From a halophilic archaeon SHRA6 (GTDB taxonomy: Archaea > Halobacteriota > Halobacteria > Halobacteriales > Haloferacaceae), in contig SOPS01000001.1 of the NCBI GenBank assembly GCA_005239175.1, forward strand, positions 868,001 to 932,000: a stretch of DNA of 64,000 nt. Direction: 5' to 3'. Positions 29,943 to 39,408 of the stretch are shown here, piece after piece; position 1 is the first letter of the stretch; the number at the start of each line of letters is the position of its first letter. The notes under the pieces are model-generated. The model was not told the origin of the DNA. It worked only from the letters and a program-made list of their open reading frames with translations, and made no database searches. The position numbers and the translations under genes were made by a program.

Positions 29943-30763
29943 GGGTGAGTAGAATCGGTGATGGGTTTGTCTCGCTGTGCACGGGCATACACCTTCCGGA
30001 CGCCCGCCTCGTGAAGCTCTGTGCCGCACCCGCCCTCGAGGACGATCTCGCGGACACGATCGGGGTCGTCGACAACGACGCCGGCCACAATGTCTGCGCC
30101 CGCCGAAAACAGCGGCTTGGGGAAGCCAGATGCCGTTGCGCCGATGACGACCGTCGTTGCCGTGTCCGGTGCGATCGATAGATAGCGCTCGAGCCCGCCG
30201 TAGATGAGTGTCGAACCCGTAACGAAGACGAGTTCGGCGTCTGCCATTGCTTCCTGTGCCGCGTCAGGCTGAAACAGCGAGACTGACACGTCTGTGGGGT
30301 GCTCGATCGAATCTGCGGCGACATCTCGGCGTTCGATCACCCGCACGTCGCAGGCGCCGAACTTCCGAAACGCCGGGCGAAACAGCCCGACTGTCGCAAT
30401 CCGATCGACCGAGGCCGACAGCGATTCCATCGGATCGCCGGTCGTCACGTCGAGAAACGGCGCGCTGATCGCGTTCAGTGTCGCAAGCCCGATCGCCCGT
30501 GGCACGTCGCCGACGAGTTCGTCGGGCACACTCGTAGAGCCGACTGCGGCCGACAACAGCGTTGACACCGGGTACGCACTCGCGTCGATCGGCTCGCCGG
30601 CCGGCCGATGTGCGAGTCCCGCGCTCGGGATCGAGAGGTCGCCTGTGTGCACGGTCGCCTCAACGAGAATCGACGACGGGCCGAGCGTGACTCGATCGAG
30701 TTCTGCGCGAGCACCTGTCTCGCGGTAGCACCCGATCATGGCTGCGACGAGTGACCGCCTCAT
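29939..30763 (-). CDS. DUF364-family protein (putative heavy-metal chelation)
   Basis: A 274-aa protein resembling the DUF4213/DUF364 architecture. The N-terminal half contains VTLGPSSILVEATVHTGDLS, the middle AIGLATLNAIS, and the C-terminal Rossmann-like half reads VGLFRPAFRKFGACDVRVIE then VFVTGSTLIYGGLERYL and VVIGATASGFPKPLFSAGAD. Pfam labels this group as possible metal chelators; no biochemical function is known to me. Its 4-base overlaps with coxE upstream and XdhC downstream tie it firmly to CODH maturation. Start ATG 30763 was chosen for that overlap. Confidence 0.75.
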   Translation of the reverse strand: MRRSLVAAMIGCYRETGARAELDRVTLGPSSILVEATVHTGDLSIPSAGLAHRPAGEPIDASAYPVSTLLSAAVGSTSVPDELVGDVPRAIGLATLNAISAPFLDVTTGDPMESLSASVDRIATVGLFRPAFRKFGACDVRVIERRDVAADSIEHPTDVSVSLFQPDAAQEAMADAELVFVTGSTLIYGGLERYLSIAPDTATTVVIGATASGFPKPLFSAGADIVAGVVVDDPDRVREIVLEGGCGTELHEAGVRKVYARAQRDKPITDSTHP

Positions 30764-32106
30764 ACGTCACCCTCCTGGCCGAGCGGCCCGTCGATCGGTC
30801 GGTATCCAGTCGCCCCGTGTCGTTCGAGGTGGGTTGCGACCGCGGCGAGGTCTGCGGCCCCCGCAAAGCCAAACAGCCCGTCGAGATACGGCAGACAGGT
30901 CGACATCCCGCGGGAGGTCGGCTCGTAGGCTGGCGACACCGCAAGCGGATTCAGCCACAACACGGCTGCGGCCCGATTGGCCAGCCACGTGATTGACGAT
31001 CTGAGGCGGTCTGGGTCGCCGACATCCAGCCCGTCGCTGACGACGAGACACACCGTCCGTCGATCGACTGCATCGGGATACTGTTCACGGATTGTCTCGA
31101 AGGCGCGGCCGATCTGTGTCCCCCCACCCCACTTGACTGCGGTCTCACGGAGGGCTGCAGCCGGCTCCCCGGCCGGATCCGAAAACTGGTCGGTGACGTC
31201 GATTAGCTCGGTGTCGAACATGAACACCCGAGATGCCCGCGAGCGCTCACACAGTTGGGCGGCGACGGCCAGCAGTGCCGCTCGATCGATCGTATCCAAC
31301 ACTGAGCCGCTCACGTCCAGACACACACAACAGCGCAGTTCGCTATCGATCGGTTCGGTCCCCGGCAGCACGATCGGCGCGCCGCCCGTGGTGAGACTCG
31401 CTCTGAGCGCTCGCCGGGCGTCGACGCGATTGCCCTCGCGAACCGCCCGGCGACGACGACCCGGCAAGGTTGCAATCGCGTCGACGAAGCGATCGATCGA
31501 CTGGAGATCTGTCGTCGACAACGACGTGTGTTCGACATCGACAGGTGTGCTGTCGCCGGTTGCGCTGTACCGTCTGGCGGCGCGATCGCCCGCGCTGGCT
31601 GGGGCCTCCGCAGTCGCGTGCCCGCCATCGAGTGGAATCCTGATGTCGCCGCCCGGATCGTCTTCACCGGGTTCGAGATCAGGGACTCGAGCGTCTGGGA
31701 GTGTCTCTGGGTCGGACTCCTGGCTTGGTTGCTCCTCGTCGGTAGATTCGGGAACGCCGTCGCGGGATTGCCGACCCTCGTGGTCCGTAGCGATCCCGTC
31801 GAGTCCACCACGCAGTCGCTGCCAAAAAGAGTCAAAGCCTGAGTCGAACGCGTCGAGGTCCGCCGAGTCGGTGATGAGCGTCGATCGCAGCGCGGCTTCG
31901 ACCTGCGCTCGATCGCCGAGGCCGACGACAGCCAGCGCCTGTGCGGCATCCAGCGGACCGGTGGGTGGGACCGAAACGCCCGCGGCGCGCAGCTGACTCG
32001 CGAATCGAAGCAACTCACTCCGCAAGTGATGGCGGGCGGCGGCGAAGTCCGGAATACTGTCCCCGAGACTTGCGCCGAACGGATTTCGATCGCGATCGGG
32101 TGTCAT
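30760..32106 (-). CDS. coxE: CoxE-like von Willebrand A-domain protein
   Basis: A 448-aa protein. The first 100 residues are a helical DUF58/CoxE-like lead. Residues about 110-180 are acidic and low complexity. The VWA domain near residue 255 on starts CCVCLDVSGSVLDTIDRAAL, a MIDAS-type DxSxS motif, followed by WGGGTQIGRAFET and SDGLDVGDPDRL. In CO-oxidising bacteria CoxE works with the ATPase CoxD during assembly of the Cu-S-Mo site. It overlaps coxD by 4 bases. Confidence 0.88.
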   Translation of the reverse strand: MTPDRDRNPFGASLGDSIPDFAAARHHLRSELLRFASQLRAAGVSVPPTGPLDAAQALAVVGLGDRAQVEAALRSTLITDSADLDAFDSGFDSFWQRLRGGLDGIATDHEGRQSRDGVPESTDEEQPSQESDPETLPDARVPDLEPGEDDPGGDIRIPLDGGHATAEAPASAGDRAARRYSATGDSTPVDVEHTSLSTTDLQSIDRFVDAIATLPGRRRRAVREGNRVDARRALRASLTTGGAPIVLPGTEPIDSELRCCVCLDVSGSVLDTIDRAALLAVAAQLCERSRASRVFMFDTELIDVTDQFSDPAGEPAAALRETAVKWGGGTQIGRAFETIREQYPDAVDRRTVCLVVSDGLDVGDPDRLRSSITWLANRAAAVLWLNPLAVSPAYEPTSRGMSTCLPYLDGLFGFAGAADLAAVATHLERHGATGYRPIDGPLGQEGDV

Positions 32107-33098
32107 GGGTGAACGTCAACCCGCTCGCCGGCCCCCGCTGCGGCCTCGTGCAGCCGTTCGAGGAGGTCGGTATCGACCTGACTCATGTCGGCGGCCTCCT
32201 TCAGCAGACAGCCGAGGGTCCGTTCGATCTCGCCGACAGAAAGCCGATCGTCGTCGCCGTCTGGGTGCCTGAGCGCCGCAACCGCCCGCGCCCAATCGAG
32301 CGTCTCCGCGACGCCGGGCTGTTTGAGGAACGACTCCTCGCGGAGTTCGGCGACGATCGCACACACCTCTGCAGCGACGGCGGCGTCGAGTTCAGGAACC
32401 TTTCGGCGGACGATCTCGTACTCGGTTTCGAACGAGGGGGGCTCGACGTGGAGGTACAGACACCGCCGTTTGAGCGCGTCGCTCAACCCCCTGGTTCGGT
32501 TCGAGGTGAGCACGACGATCGGCGGCTGGTCAGCCCCGACGGTGCCCAGTTCGGGAATCGACACCTGGAAGTCGGACAACAGCTCCAAGAGGAACGCCTC
32601 GAACGCCTCGTCTGCCCGGTCAATCTCGTCGATCAACAGCACGGGTGGGCGATCGCTCGACGCCGACAGGGCTCGAAGCAATGGGCGTTCAAGCAGGAAC
32701 TCCTCGGAGAACACCGACATCGGATCGTCCGCTGACTCGCCCGGTGTCGTACTGTTCGCTACAGCGCCACCGCCGGGTTCTGTCTCTGAGACAACGTGTC
32801 CCTGATTCGCCTGTACCGCGAGCAACTGCTTCGTGTAGTTCCACTCGTACAGCGCGTTCTCGGCGGTCAACCCTTCGTAACACTGCAGCCGGATCAACTC
32901 GGTGTCGAACGACGAGGCGAGTACCTTCCCGAGTTCGGTTTTGCCACTGCCGGGCGGCCCCTCGATCAACAGCGGCCGCGACAGCGCGATCGCGAGATAC
33001 ACCGTCGTGACAGTCCGATCGTCGGCAATGTAGTCGCTTGCCTCGAATCGCTCGCTGAGGTCGGCTTCGGTGAGCCCCTCGAACGGTGAGTCAGTCAT
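32103..33098 (-). CDS. coxD: CoxD-like MoxR AAA+ ATPase
   Basis: A 331-aa MoxR-type ATPase. Walker A EGPPGSGKTELGKVLA, Walker B VLLIDEIDRADEAFEAFLLELL, and sensor VVLTSNRTRGLSDALKRRCLYL are intact. In Oligotropha-type bacteria CoxD is a chaperone needed to insert S and Cu into the CODH active site. It is coupled by 4-base overlaps to coxE and to the XdhC-YHS gene, so the three form one translational unit. Confidence 0.9.
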   Translation of the reverse strand: MTDSPFEGLTEADLSERFEASDYIADDRTVTTVYLAIALSRPLLIEGPPGSGKTELGKVLASSFDTELIRLQCYEGLTAENALYEWNYTKQLLAVQANQGHVVSETEPGGGAVANSTTPGESADDPMSVFSEEFLLERPLLRALSASSDRPPVLLIDEIDRADEAFEAFLLELLSDFQVSIPELGTVGADQPPIVVLTSNRTRGLSDALKRRCLYLHVEPPSFETEYEIVRRKVPELDAAVAAEVCAIVAELREESFLKQPGVAETLDWARAVAALRHPDGDDDRLSVGEIERTLGCLLKEAADMSQVDTDLLERLHEAAAGAGERVDVHP

Positions 33099-34276
33099 CC
33101 AGAGACACCCTGTGGTTGCTCCGTTTCAAGATACGATTCGGGATCGGCCTCAAAGCGGTCTGCACAGCCGTGACAACAGAAGTAGTACGTCGCTCCGTCG
33201 TGTTCGGCTGTCGCCGATGCGTCTGCCGGCTCGACAGTCATCCCACAGACCGGATCGATCGCGGCTTCCGTTCGATCCTCGTCGATCGCCTCCTGTTGGT
33301 CCTCGTCGATCACCTCCTGTTGGTCCTCATCGATTGCTGTCGCGTCCTCCGCACCGTCGATCGCAGCGGCGAGTTCGTCGTCCACCGCTTTGGCTCCGCT
33401 GCTCGCATCGACCGCACCCGATCGCGCACGGACATCAACGATCTCCGCAAGAACGCTCACCGCGATCTCGGCGGGCGTGTACGCAGCGATCGACACACCC
33501 GCGGGCGTCGTGACGGCCTCGGCGACGGTGTCTGGATCCACGTCGGCCAGTTCAGCAGCGCGCTCGGTCACTTCGGCGGCCCGCTTGTCGCTGGCAACGA
33601 GACCGATATATCGCGCGTTCGCAGCCAGCCCGGCGGCGATGACCCGCGCATCGAACGCCCCCATCGTGGCGGCGACGACGATCGGTGCGGGCCCGACCGC
33701 GGCGGCGATCGCCGCCGGGTCTGTCTCAGCGAGCACCGTCTGTGCTCCGTCGCTCTCGGGCTTGTCTTCGGTCGTCACGTGGACAACACTGGCCGACAAC
33801 GAGCCCAGAAGCTCCAGGAGCGATTTCGCGATCGGCGAATTGCCGGCGACGACGATCGTCGGATCGGGCGCATTCGGCTCAATAAACAGCTCCAAGACGC
33901 CCTCGCTGTGACACCGCATTTCAAACGCGTTCAGCCCCGGTCGGTCGATCGCCTCGGGGTCGGGTGCGATCCCGATCAGCCGGGCAGCTCCCGCAGCAAT
34001 TGCGTCTGTCGCCTGCTCGGCGACGATCGACTGCGCGCACGAGACGCCGCCGATCCAGCCGTACAGCTCGCCATCCTGGGTGACGATGGCGCGATCGCCA
34101 ACGTTTGCTGACACGGGCGGCTCTCGGCGGACGACCGTCGCGGTCGCGTACGCCTCGCCGCGCTCGGTGAGCCGTTGTTCGATCGCCGAGAGGTCACCGT
34201 CTGCCAGTGCCCGCTCCAGTTGCTCGTCTGCGGTCGTTCGATCCGCCCCGCCAGTCTGTCCGTGTGTGTCTGTCAT
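33095..34276 (-). CDS. XdhC/CoxF-type maturation protein fused to a YHS metal-binding domain
   Basis: A 393-aa three-part protein. Residues about 20-85 form an XdhC_CoxI domain (LYGWIGGVSCAQSIV with its cysteine). Residues about 140-285 form the XdhC Rossmann domain (IVVAGNSPIAKSLLELLGS, YIGLVASDKRAAEVTERAA). After a 24-bp-repeat linker (AIDEDQQE) comes a C-terminal YHS/TRASH domain, DPVCGMTVEPADA followed by YYFCCHGCADRFEADPESYL. YHS domains bind Cu or other metals through their Cys residues. It lies between coxL and coxD, so delivery of copper (or S) to the CODH site is an attractive inference. Start ATG 34276. Confidence 0.85.
   Translation of the reverse strand: MTDTHGQTGGADRTTADEQLERALADGDLSAIEQRLTERGEAYATATVVRREPPVSANVGDRAIVTQDGELYGWIGGVSCAQSIVAEQATDAIAAGAARLIGIAPDPEAIDRPGLNAFEMRCHSEGVLELFIEPNAPDPTIVVAGNSPIAKSLLELLGSLSASVVHVTTEDKPESDGAQTVLAETDPAAIAAAVGPAPIVVAATMGAFDARVIAAGLAANARYIGLVASDKRAAEVTERAAELADVDPDTVAEAVTTPAGVSIAAYTPAEIAVSVLAEIVDVRARSGAVDASSGAKAVDDELAAAIDGAEDATAIDEDQQEVIDEDQQEAIDEDRTEAAIDPVCGMTVEPADASATAEHDGATYYFCCHGCADRFEADPESYLETEQPQGVSG
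33281..33340. repeat. in-frame 24-bp repeat in the XdhC-YHS linker
   Basis: Two full units (33281, 33305) and a partial third encode IDEDQQEA-type octapeptides between the Rossmann and YHS domains. Confidence 0.8.
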
Positions 34277-34388
34277 TACGTCCTGAAATAGTCGGCCCGG
34301 TGCGGCTGCATAATGTCTATTGTAGCGAGTTGCCGGTCGATCGACGTCCGTGGTCGACCGATCCGGGAGGCGACTACAATACACATTA

Positions 34389-36887
34389 TCAGTCGTCGGC
34401 CGGTTCCGCGCCGGTGTCACCGAATTCAATCTCGAAGCTATCCGACGGATCGCGGCTCAGCCCGACCGAGTCGAGCGTCTCCCAGACGCGATCTGGCGTC
34501 ATCGGCATCTCGATGTGGCTGATTCCCTCGTGAGCCATCGCGTCAACGACCGCGTTGACGATCGCCGGCGGCGAGCCGACAAGCGGCGACTCACCGACAC
34601 CTTTCGCGCCGATCGGGTGGTGTGGCGAGGGCGTCACGGTGTGGCCGGTCTCGAAGTTGGGGATCTCCTTTGCGGTCGGCAGCAGGTAGTTCATGAAGTC
34701 CCCGCCGGTCACGTTGCCGTTGTCGTCGAAGGTGACGTGTTCCATCATCGCAGAGCCGATCCCCTGTGCGAGCCCGCCGTGGATCTGCCCTTCGATGATC
34801 ATCGGGTTGATACGGTTGCCACAGTCGTCGACTGCGACGAACTTCTCGAAGTCGACCTCGCCGGTCTCGCGATCGACCTCGACGACGACGATGTACGAGC
34901 CGAACGGATACGTCATCTCCGGTGGGTCGTAGTAGTCGACCGCCTCAAGGCCAGGCTCTTCGCTGGCCGGGTGGTTCATGTACGCGCTCGCGGCGATATC
35001 GGTGATCGTGATCGATCGATCCGGCGCGCCGGCGACGTGGAACTCGCCGCTTTGACGATCCCACTCGATGTCGGCTTCCGCGGCCTCGAGTTCGTTCGCG
35101 GCGATCGATTTCGCCTTATCGCGGACCTTTCGGGCGGCGACGGCCGCGGCTGCACCCGCAACAGGGGTGCTCCGCGAGCCGTAGGTGCCGAGCCCGTACG
35201 GATCGGTGTCCGTGTCACCGTGTTCGACGGTGATGTTATCCACGTCCATGCCAAGCTCTTCGGCGACGATCTGTGCGAACGTCGTCTCGTGGCCCTGGCC
35301 CTGGGTCTGGACGCCGACTCTAACGGTTGCGTTGCCCGTGGGGTGCACTCTGATGTCACAGGAGTCGAACATCTCGACGCCCGCGATGTCGCAGGTCTTG
35401 CCCGGCCCCGCGCCGACGACCTCGGTGAACGAGGAGATGCCGATGCCGATGAGTTTGTCCGCATCGTTTTCGATCCGGCGTTGCTGTTCCTCGCGGTAGT
35501 GCTCGTAGTCGGCCATCTCGAGGGCCTTGTCGAGCGCCGCCTCGTAGTCGCCCGAGTCGTAGTTCCACCCCGTCGGTGTCTCGTAGGGGAACTGATCGGG
35601 CTGGATGAAGTTCTTCCGGCGAATCTCTGCAGGATCCATATCCAGTTCGTCGGCCAGTACCTTCACCATCCGCTCGATGAGGTACACTGCCTCGGTCACC
35701 CGGAACGAACACCGATACGCGACCCCGCCCGGCGCGGAGTTCGTGTACGCGGCGGTGAGCGACCCGTAGGCCGCATCCACGTCGTACGAACCGGTGAAGA
35801 TCTTGAAGAAGCCCGCTGGGAACTTCGAGGGTTGTGCGACCGCGTTGTACGCGCCGTGATCGGCCAGCACGTCCGTCCGAACCGCCTGAATTCGGCCGTC
35901 CTCGGTCGCTGCGAGCTCGCCAGTCATGTCGTAGTCGCGGGCGAACCCGGTCGATTGGATGTTCTCTGAGCGCTCTTCGATCCATTTCACTGGCCGTTCA
36001 AGCACATATGACGCGGCCGCTGAGACCACGTAGCCCGGATAGATCGGCACCTTGTTGCCGAACCCGCCGCCAACGTCTGGGCTGACGATCCGAATCTTGT
36101 GTTCGGGGATCCCAGACACCTGCGAGAACAGGGTTCGGTGGATGTGGGGCGCCTGTGAGGTCATGTGGACAGTCAGTTTGTCCTTGCCCGGATCGAAGTC
36201 GGCGACCGATCCACAGGTTTCGATCGGCGCGGGATGCAGCCGCTGGTAGAGCATCTGCTCGGACACGGTGACGTCGGCCTCCTCGAAGATCGCGTCGGTG
36301 GCCTCTTTGTCGCCGGTCTCCCAGTCCAGACAGTGGTTGTCGGTCTGGCCTTCGATGTCGTCGCGAATGACCGGGGCGTCGTCTTTCAGCGCCTCCTCGG
36401 CGGTGACGACCGGATCGAGCACCTCGTAGTCGACGACGACCTTGTCGGCGCCATCTCGGGCGGCGTAGCGATCCTCGGCGATCACGGCTGCAACCTCCTG
36501 GGATTGGAACTTCACCTTGTCGCGGACCAACACGTCCTGGGTGTCCGACATCAGCGTCGGCATCGTCGCCAGATCGTGTTCTAAGAGGTCCTCGGCGGTT
36601 AAGACGGCAACAACGCCGTCAACATCGAGTGCCCGTGATTTGTCGATGTTTTTGATCCGCGCGTGGGCGTGCGGACTGCGAACGATATCGCAGAACAACA
36701 TATTCGGCTTTTTGATGTCGTCGATGTAGTTGCCTCGCCCGGTGATGAAGCGTTTGTCCTCCTTGCGGCGGACCTCCTCGCCCATCCCACCGCGGCCGTG
36801 TCCGCAGTGTGTCTCGGGGTCTGGACCGCCGTCGTCGTCGTGGACGAACTCTCGTGGCTCGTCGCCGTCTGTGAAGTCACTGCTCAT
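34389..36887 (-). CDS. coxL: form I aerobic carbon monoxide dehydrogenase large subunit
   Basis: An 832-aa molybdoenzyme of the xanthine dehydrogenase family. The active-site loop reads AYRCSFR (residues 390-396) with Cys393; this is the form I CODH signature, whereas form II and other homologues have AYRGAGR. Cys393 corresponds to the Cys that carries Cu through sulfur in the [CuSMoO2] centre. The Mo-contacting glutamate lies in [17 protein letters not shown] near the C-terminus. It oxidises CO to CO2. The N-terminal 35 residues are an acidic halophilic extension. It overlaps coxS by 4 bases. Confidence 0.95.
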   Translation of the reverse strand: MSSDFTDGDEPREFVHDDDGGPDPETHCGHGRGGMGEEVRRKEDKRFITGRGNYIDDIKKPNMLFCDIVRSPHAHARIKNIDKSRALDVDGVVAVLTAEDLLEHDLATMPTLMSDTQDVLVRDKVKFQSQEVAAVIAEDRYAARDGADKVVVDYEVLDPVVTAEEALKDDAPVIRDDIEGQTDNHCLDWETGDKEATDAIFEEADVTVSEQMLYQRLHPAPIETCGSVADFDPGKDKLTVHMTSQAPHIHRTLFSQVSGIPEHKIRIVSPDVGGGFGNKVPIYPGYVVSAAASYVLERPVKWIEERSENIQSTGFARDYDMTGELAATEDGRIQAVRTDVLADHGAYNAVAQPSKFPAGFFKIFTGSYDVDAAYGSLTAAYTNSAPGGVAYRCSFRVTEAVYLIERMVKVLADELDMDPAEIRRKNFIQPDQFPYETPTGWNYDSGDYEAALDKALEMADYEHYREEQQRRIENDADKLIGIGISSFTEVVGAGPGKTCDIAGVEMFDSCDIRVHPTGNATVRVGVQTQGQGHETTFAQIVAEELGMDVDNITVEHGDTDTDPYGLGTYGSRSTPVAGAAAAVAARKVRDKAKSIAANELEAAEADIEWDRQSGEFHVAGAPDRSITITDIAASAYMNHPASEEPGLEAVDYYDPPEMTYPFGSYIVVVEVDRETGEVDFEKFVAVDDCGNRINPMIIEGQIHGGLAQGIGSAMMEHVTFDDNGNVTGGDFMNYLLPTAKEIPNFETGHTVTPSPHHPIGAKGVGESPLVGSPPAIVNAVVDAMAHEGISHIEMPMTPDRVWETLDSVGLSRDPSDSFEIEFGDTGAEPADD

Positions 36888-37486
36888 TCGTTGTCACCTC
36901 CCGTGTGGTCGAATCCAGTCCCGCCGCAACAGTTTTCGACGCCACAGGTAAATCCGCCGTCCGTCTCGGCTCGGCCGCCATCTGCGGCGGCGACCTCTCC
37001 GTTTTCGTCGAGTTTGTCAGACGCGTACTGGATCGACTTGACGATGTTCTGATAGCCGGTGCACCGACAGAGGTTTCCGCTTATGCCCTCGCGGATCTCT
37101 TCTTCGGTCGGATTCGGATTCTCATCGAGGATCGCCTTGCCCGCCATGATCATCCCTGGCGTACAGTAGCCACACTGCAGGCCGTGTTCCTGCTCGAAGC
37201 CCTCCTGAATCGGGTGGAGGCCACCATCCGCGTCCGGGTGGTCTTCCATGCCCTCGACGGTCTCGATCTCGCTGCCGTCGGCCTGGACGGCAAACGTCAA
37301 ACAGGACTTGATTGCCTCGCCGTCTTTCACGACCGTACAGGCTCCGCAGTTGCCTGTGTCACAACCGATGTGGGAGCCGGTCAGGTCGAGCTCTTCGCGG
37401 ATCGCGTGGATGAGTAACATCCGTGGTTCGACCGTCAAACTGTGCGTCTCGCCGTTTACCGTGAGCGTGATGTCTTTGGTACTCAT
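36884..37486 (-). CDS. coxS: carbon monoxide dehydrogenase small (2Fe-2S) subunit
   Basis: A 200-aa iron-sulfur subunit. The N-terminal plant-type cluster is [13 protein letters not shown] plus a downstream KSC; the C-terminal cluster is [10 protein letters not shown] and [13 protein letters not shown]. They pass electrons from Mo to FAD. Beyond the usual end (about residue 165) there is a 35-residue tail with [14 protein letters not shown], three extra cysteines not needed for either cluster. Order coxM-coxS-coxL matches the classic form I cluster. Confidence 0.95.
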   Translation of the reverse strand: MSTKDITLTVNGETHSLTVEPRMLLIHAIREELDLTGSHIGCDTGNCGACTVVKDGEAIKSCLTFAVQADGSEIETVEGMEDHPDADGGLHPIQEGFEQEHGLQCGYCTPGMIMAGKAILDENPNPTEEEIREGISGNLCRCTGYQNIVKSIQYASDKLDENGEVAAADGGRAETDGGFTCGVENCCGGTGFDHTGGDNE

Positions 37487-37522
37487 GTGTTTACCGCCTC
37501 CAGGTCCGAATCGTGATCGAAC

Positions 37523-38410
37523 TCATGCTGTCACCCGCTTGACAACGAGTCCAGCCCGCTCGGCCGCATCAGCAAGCGCCCGCTGGGTCAGGACATTCAC
37601 CATCCGTTCTTTGTACGACGCGTCGCCGTGTTCGTCCGATTCGGGGTGTGACTGCTCGGCGGCCAGTTCGCCTGCCTGCTTGAACGCCTCTTTGCTCGGG
37701 CGTTCGCCGACGAGGGACTCCTCGGCGTCGGTCGCACGGACGTTCGTGATGTCGACTGCGGTGAGTCCGATACCTGCGGTCTCGATTGTGCCCTCCTCGT
37801 CAAGGACGATCCGGACAGCCGAGCCGGCCATCGCGTAGTCGCCGGTTTTCCGTTTGAGCTTGTGATAGGCGCTGCCCTCGCGATCGAGGGGCGTCGGAAC
37901 GCGCAGTTCGGTTATCATTTCGTTTTCGTCCAGTGTCGTGTCGTACGGCAGCAGGAAGAACTCGTCAGCTGGAATGACCCGCTCGCCGTCGGGGCCCCTT
38001 GCGACAACTTCGCCGTCGTGTGCGAGCAGGACGCTCGCCCAGTCGCCTTTCGGATCGGCCTGCGCGACCGAGCCAGCGATCGTCCCGCGGTTTCTGATCT
38101 GTGGATCGGCCACGAGCGGCGCGGCGTCTGCGAAGCTGCCGTAGCGATCGGCGATAAGCGCAGACTCCTCGATGTCGACGTGGCGGGCGAGCGCGCCGAT
38201 GCGCAACATCCCGTCGGCCTCTTCGAGATAATCCAGTTCGTCGATTCGGTTCAGGTCGATGACGGCGTCGGGGTTGGCAAGCCGAAATCGCAGCATCGGC
38301 ACGAGGCTTTGCCCGCCGGCGAGAATCGTTGGCTCGTCGAGTGCCTCAAGCAGGCTTACCGCCTCCGCCACCGTCTCAGGTTCGTGATGTTCAAATGGGG
38401 CTGATTTCAT
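37523..38410 (-). CDS. coxM: carbon monoxide dehydrogenase medium (FAD) subunit
   Basis: A 295-aa flavoprotein. FAD-binding motifs AGGQSLVPMLRFRLANPDAV (near residue 30) and RNRGTIAGSVAQADPKGDW (near 105) are those of CoxM-type subunits, followed by the C-terminal CO_deh_flav_C domain. It takes electrons from CoxS and delivers them toward the respiratory chain. It begins 65 bases after coxG and lies 36 bases before coxS. Confidence 0.94.
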   Translation of the reverse strand: MKSAPFEHHEPETVAEAVSLLEALDEPTILAGGQSLVPMLRFRLANPDAVIDLNRIDELDYLEEADGMLRIGALARHVDIEESALIADRYGSFADAAPLVADPQIRNRGTIAGSVAQADPKGDWASVLLAHDGEVVARGPDGERVIPADEFFLLPYDTTLDENEMITELRVPTPLDREGSAYHKLKRKTGDYAMAGSAVRIVLDEEGTIETAGIGLTAVDITNVRATDAEESLVGERPSKEAFKQAGELAAEQSHPESDEHGDASYKERMVNVLTQRALADAAERAGLVVKRVTA

Positions 38411-38475
38411 GATCTGTGAGATGTGAGGGGTGTCATGGTTCGGTTGTCGGTGTGTGCACGAGGTCGCTCATGCAT

Positions 38476-39069
38476 TCACAGCAGGCTCCGGATCCGATCG
38501 GTAACGCTGCTGTCGGTTGCTTCAACGTCCGACATCTGCTTTTCGATGTCTTTGAAGAAGTTCCCGACAATCTTGTTGGCGACCGGATTCATGACCCGCG
38601 AGCCGAGCTGGGCGATCCGCCCGGAAACGTCGGCTTCGGTCCACCACTCGATCCGCGAGCCATCGCCGTCTTCTGAGGGATGGATGTGCATCCCAGAGTT
38701 CATGCTGAAGCTCGACGAGCTCGCATTGCCACTCCCGGTCGCGGTCATGATGAACTCCTCCTCGTCGCGTTCGTCAATTGTCACTGTCGTCTCGAACTTC
38801 GGCTTCACGCTGCCGACACCAACCTGCATCAGCGCCGCGTATTCCGTTCCTTCCTGAAATGCCCGTGCGGCGACATCATCCGGGTCCGCGTCAGGTAACG
38901 TCTCGACATCCTCCTCGGGCTCGTACGTGTCGAAGCTGAAGTCCTCGTCCTTCGGGGTGATGTAGCGACAGCCCTTCAGGGAGTTCCGCACTGCGTAGGG
39001 ATCCGACAGCACGACCCACGCCTTCTCCGGCGGTACATCGGCCAGATCGAACTCGCCGCTGAACTCCAT
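38476..39069 (-). CDS. coxG: CoxG-family carbon monoxide dehydrogenase accessory subunit
   Basis: A 197-aa START-like CoxG protein: GEFDLADVPPEKAWVVLSDP at the N-terminus, then GSVKPKFETTVTIDERDEEE, with a C-terminal helix. CoxG proteins bind a hydrophobic ligand (quinone) and recruit CODH to the membrane. It is the first gene of the cox cluster. A good Shine-Dalgarno GGAGGT (minus strand, 39078-39083) stands 8 bases before the ATG and a TATA box lies at about 39116-39128, so the mRNA has a leader of about 27 bases. Confidence 0.93.
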   Translation of the reverse strand: MEFSGEFDLADVPPEKAWVVLSDPYAVRNSLKGCRYITPKDEDFSFDTYEPEEDVETLPDADPDDVAARAFQEGTEYAALMQVGVGSVKPKFETTVTIDERDEEEFIMTATGSGNASSSSFSMNSGMHIHPSEDGDGSRIEWWTEADVSGRIAQLGSRVMNPVANKIVGNFFKDIEKQMSDVEATDSSVTDRIRSLL

Positions 39070-39115
39070 CAGTCTCGACCTCCGATCGGTCGACTCGGTT
39101 CGTCAACGCCCGCGA

Positions 39116-39137
39116 CTATTTTATATAGTGCCACTAT
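39116..39137 (-). promoter_or_regulatory. cox operon promoter with overlapping palindrome
   Basis: The minus strand reads CTATATAAAATAG at 39116-39128, a strong TATA box. Overlapping its upstream edge, ATAGTG-C-CACTAT (39125-39137) is a perfect palindrome covering the BRE position. More ACTAT half-sites follow (CATACTATAA at 39141-39150). This is a likely repressor or activator operator controlling cox. Confidence 0.6.
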
Positions 39138-39150
39138 GACCATACTATAA

Positions 39151-39408
39151 CCACATCTTGTGATATGATAGCTTCCGCTATTAAGTATTATTGTTCATGT
39201 TACTCTCCGCCGGTAGTTGCGGCCCCAAACCCCCGTTATTTCGGGATAGCCACCTCCAGGATCACCATCAAGCATGGCACTGGTAGCTATCGCGTCGACA
39301 ATACGCCTGTTTCACTCCCTGCGAGCTTCGTGTGACACTCACGCGCAAAGCAAATACAAGAACCCAGCAAATCACGCACGTAGGGTGGGTTGGCGATCGA
39401 ACGGGCGA
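39151..39408. other. intergenic region between cox promoter and wHTH gene
   Basis: Upstream (relative to cox) spacer of A/T-rich then GC-rich sequence. I see no gene, repeat or RNA here. Confidence 0.5.

Noticed and set aside
36163-37417. Plus-strand frames opposite coxL and coxS
   Set aside because: They are shadows of intact cox genes with no recognisable proteins.
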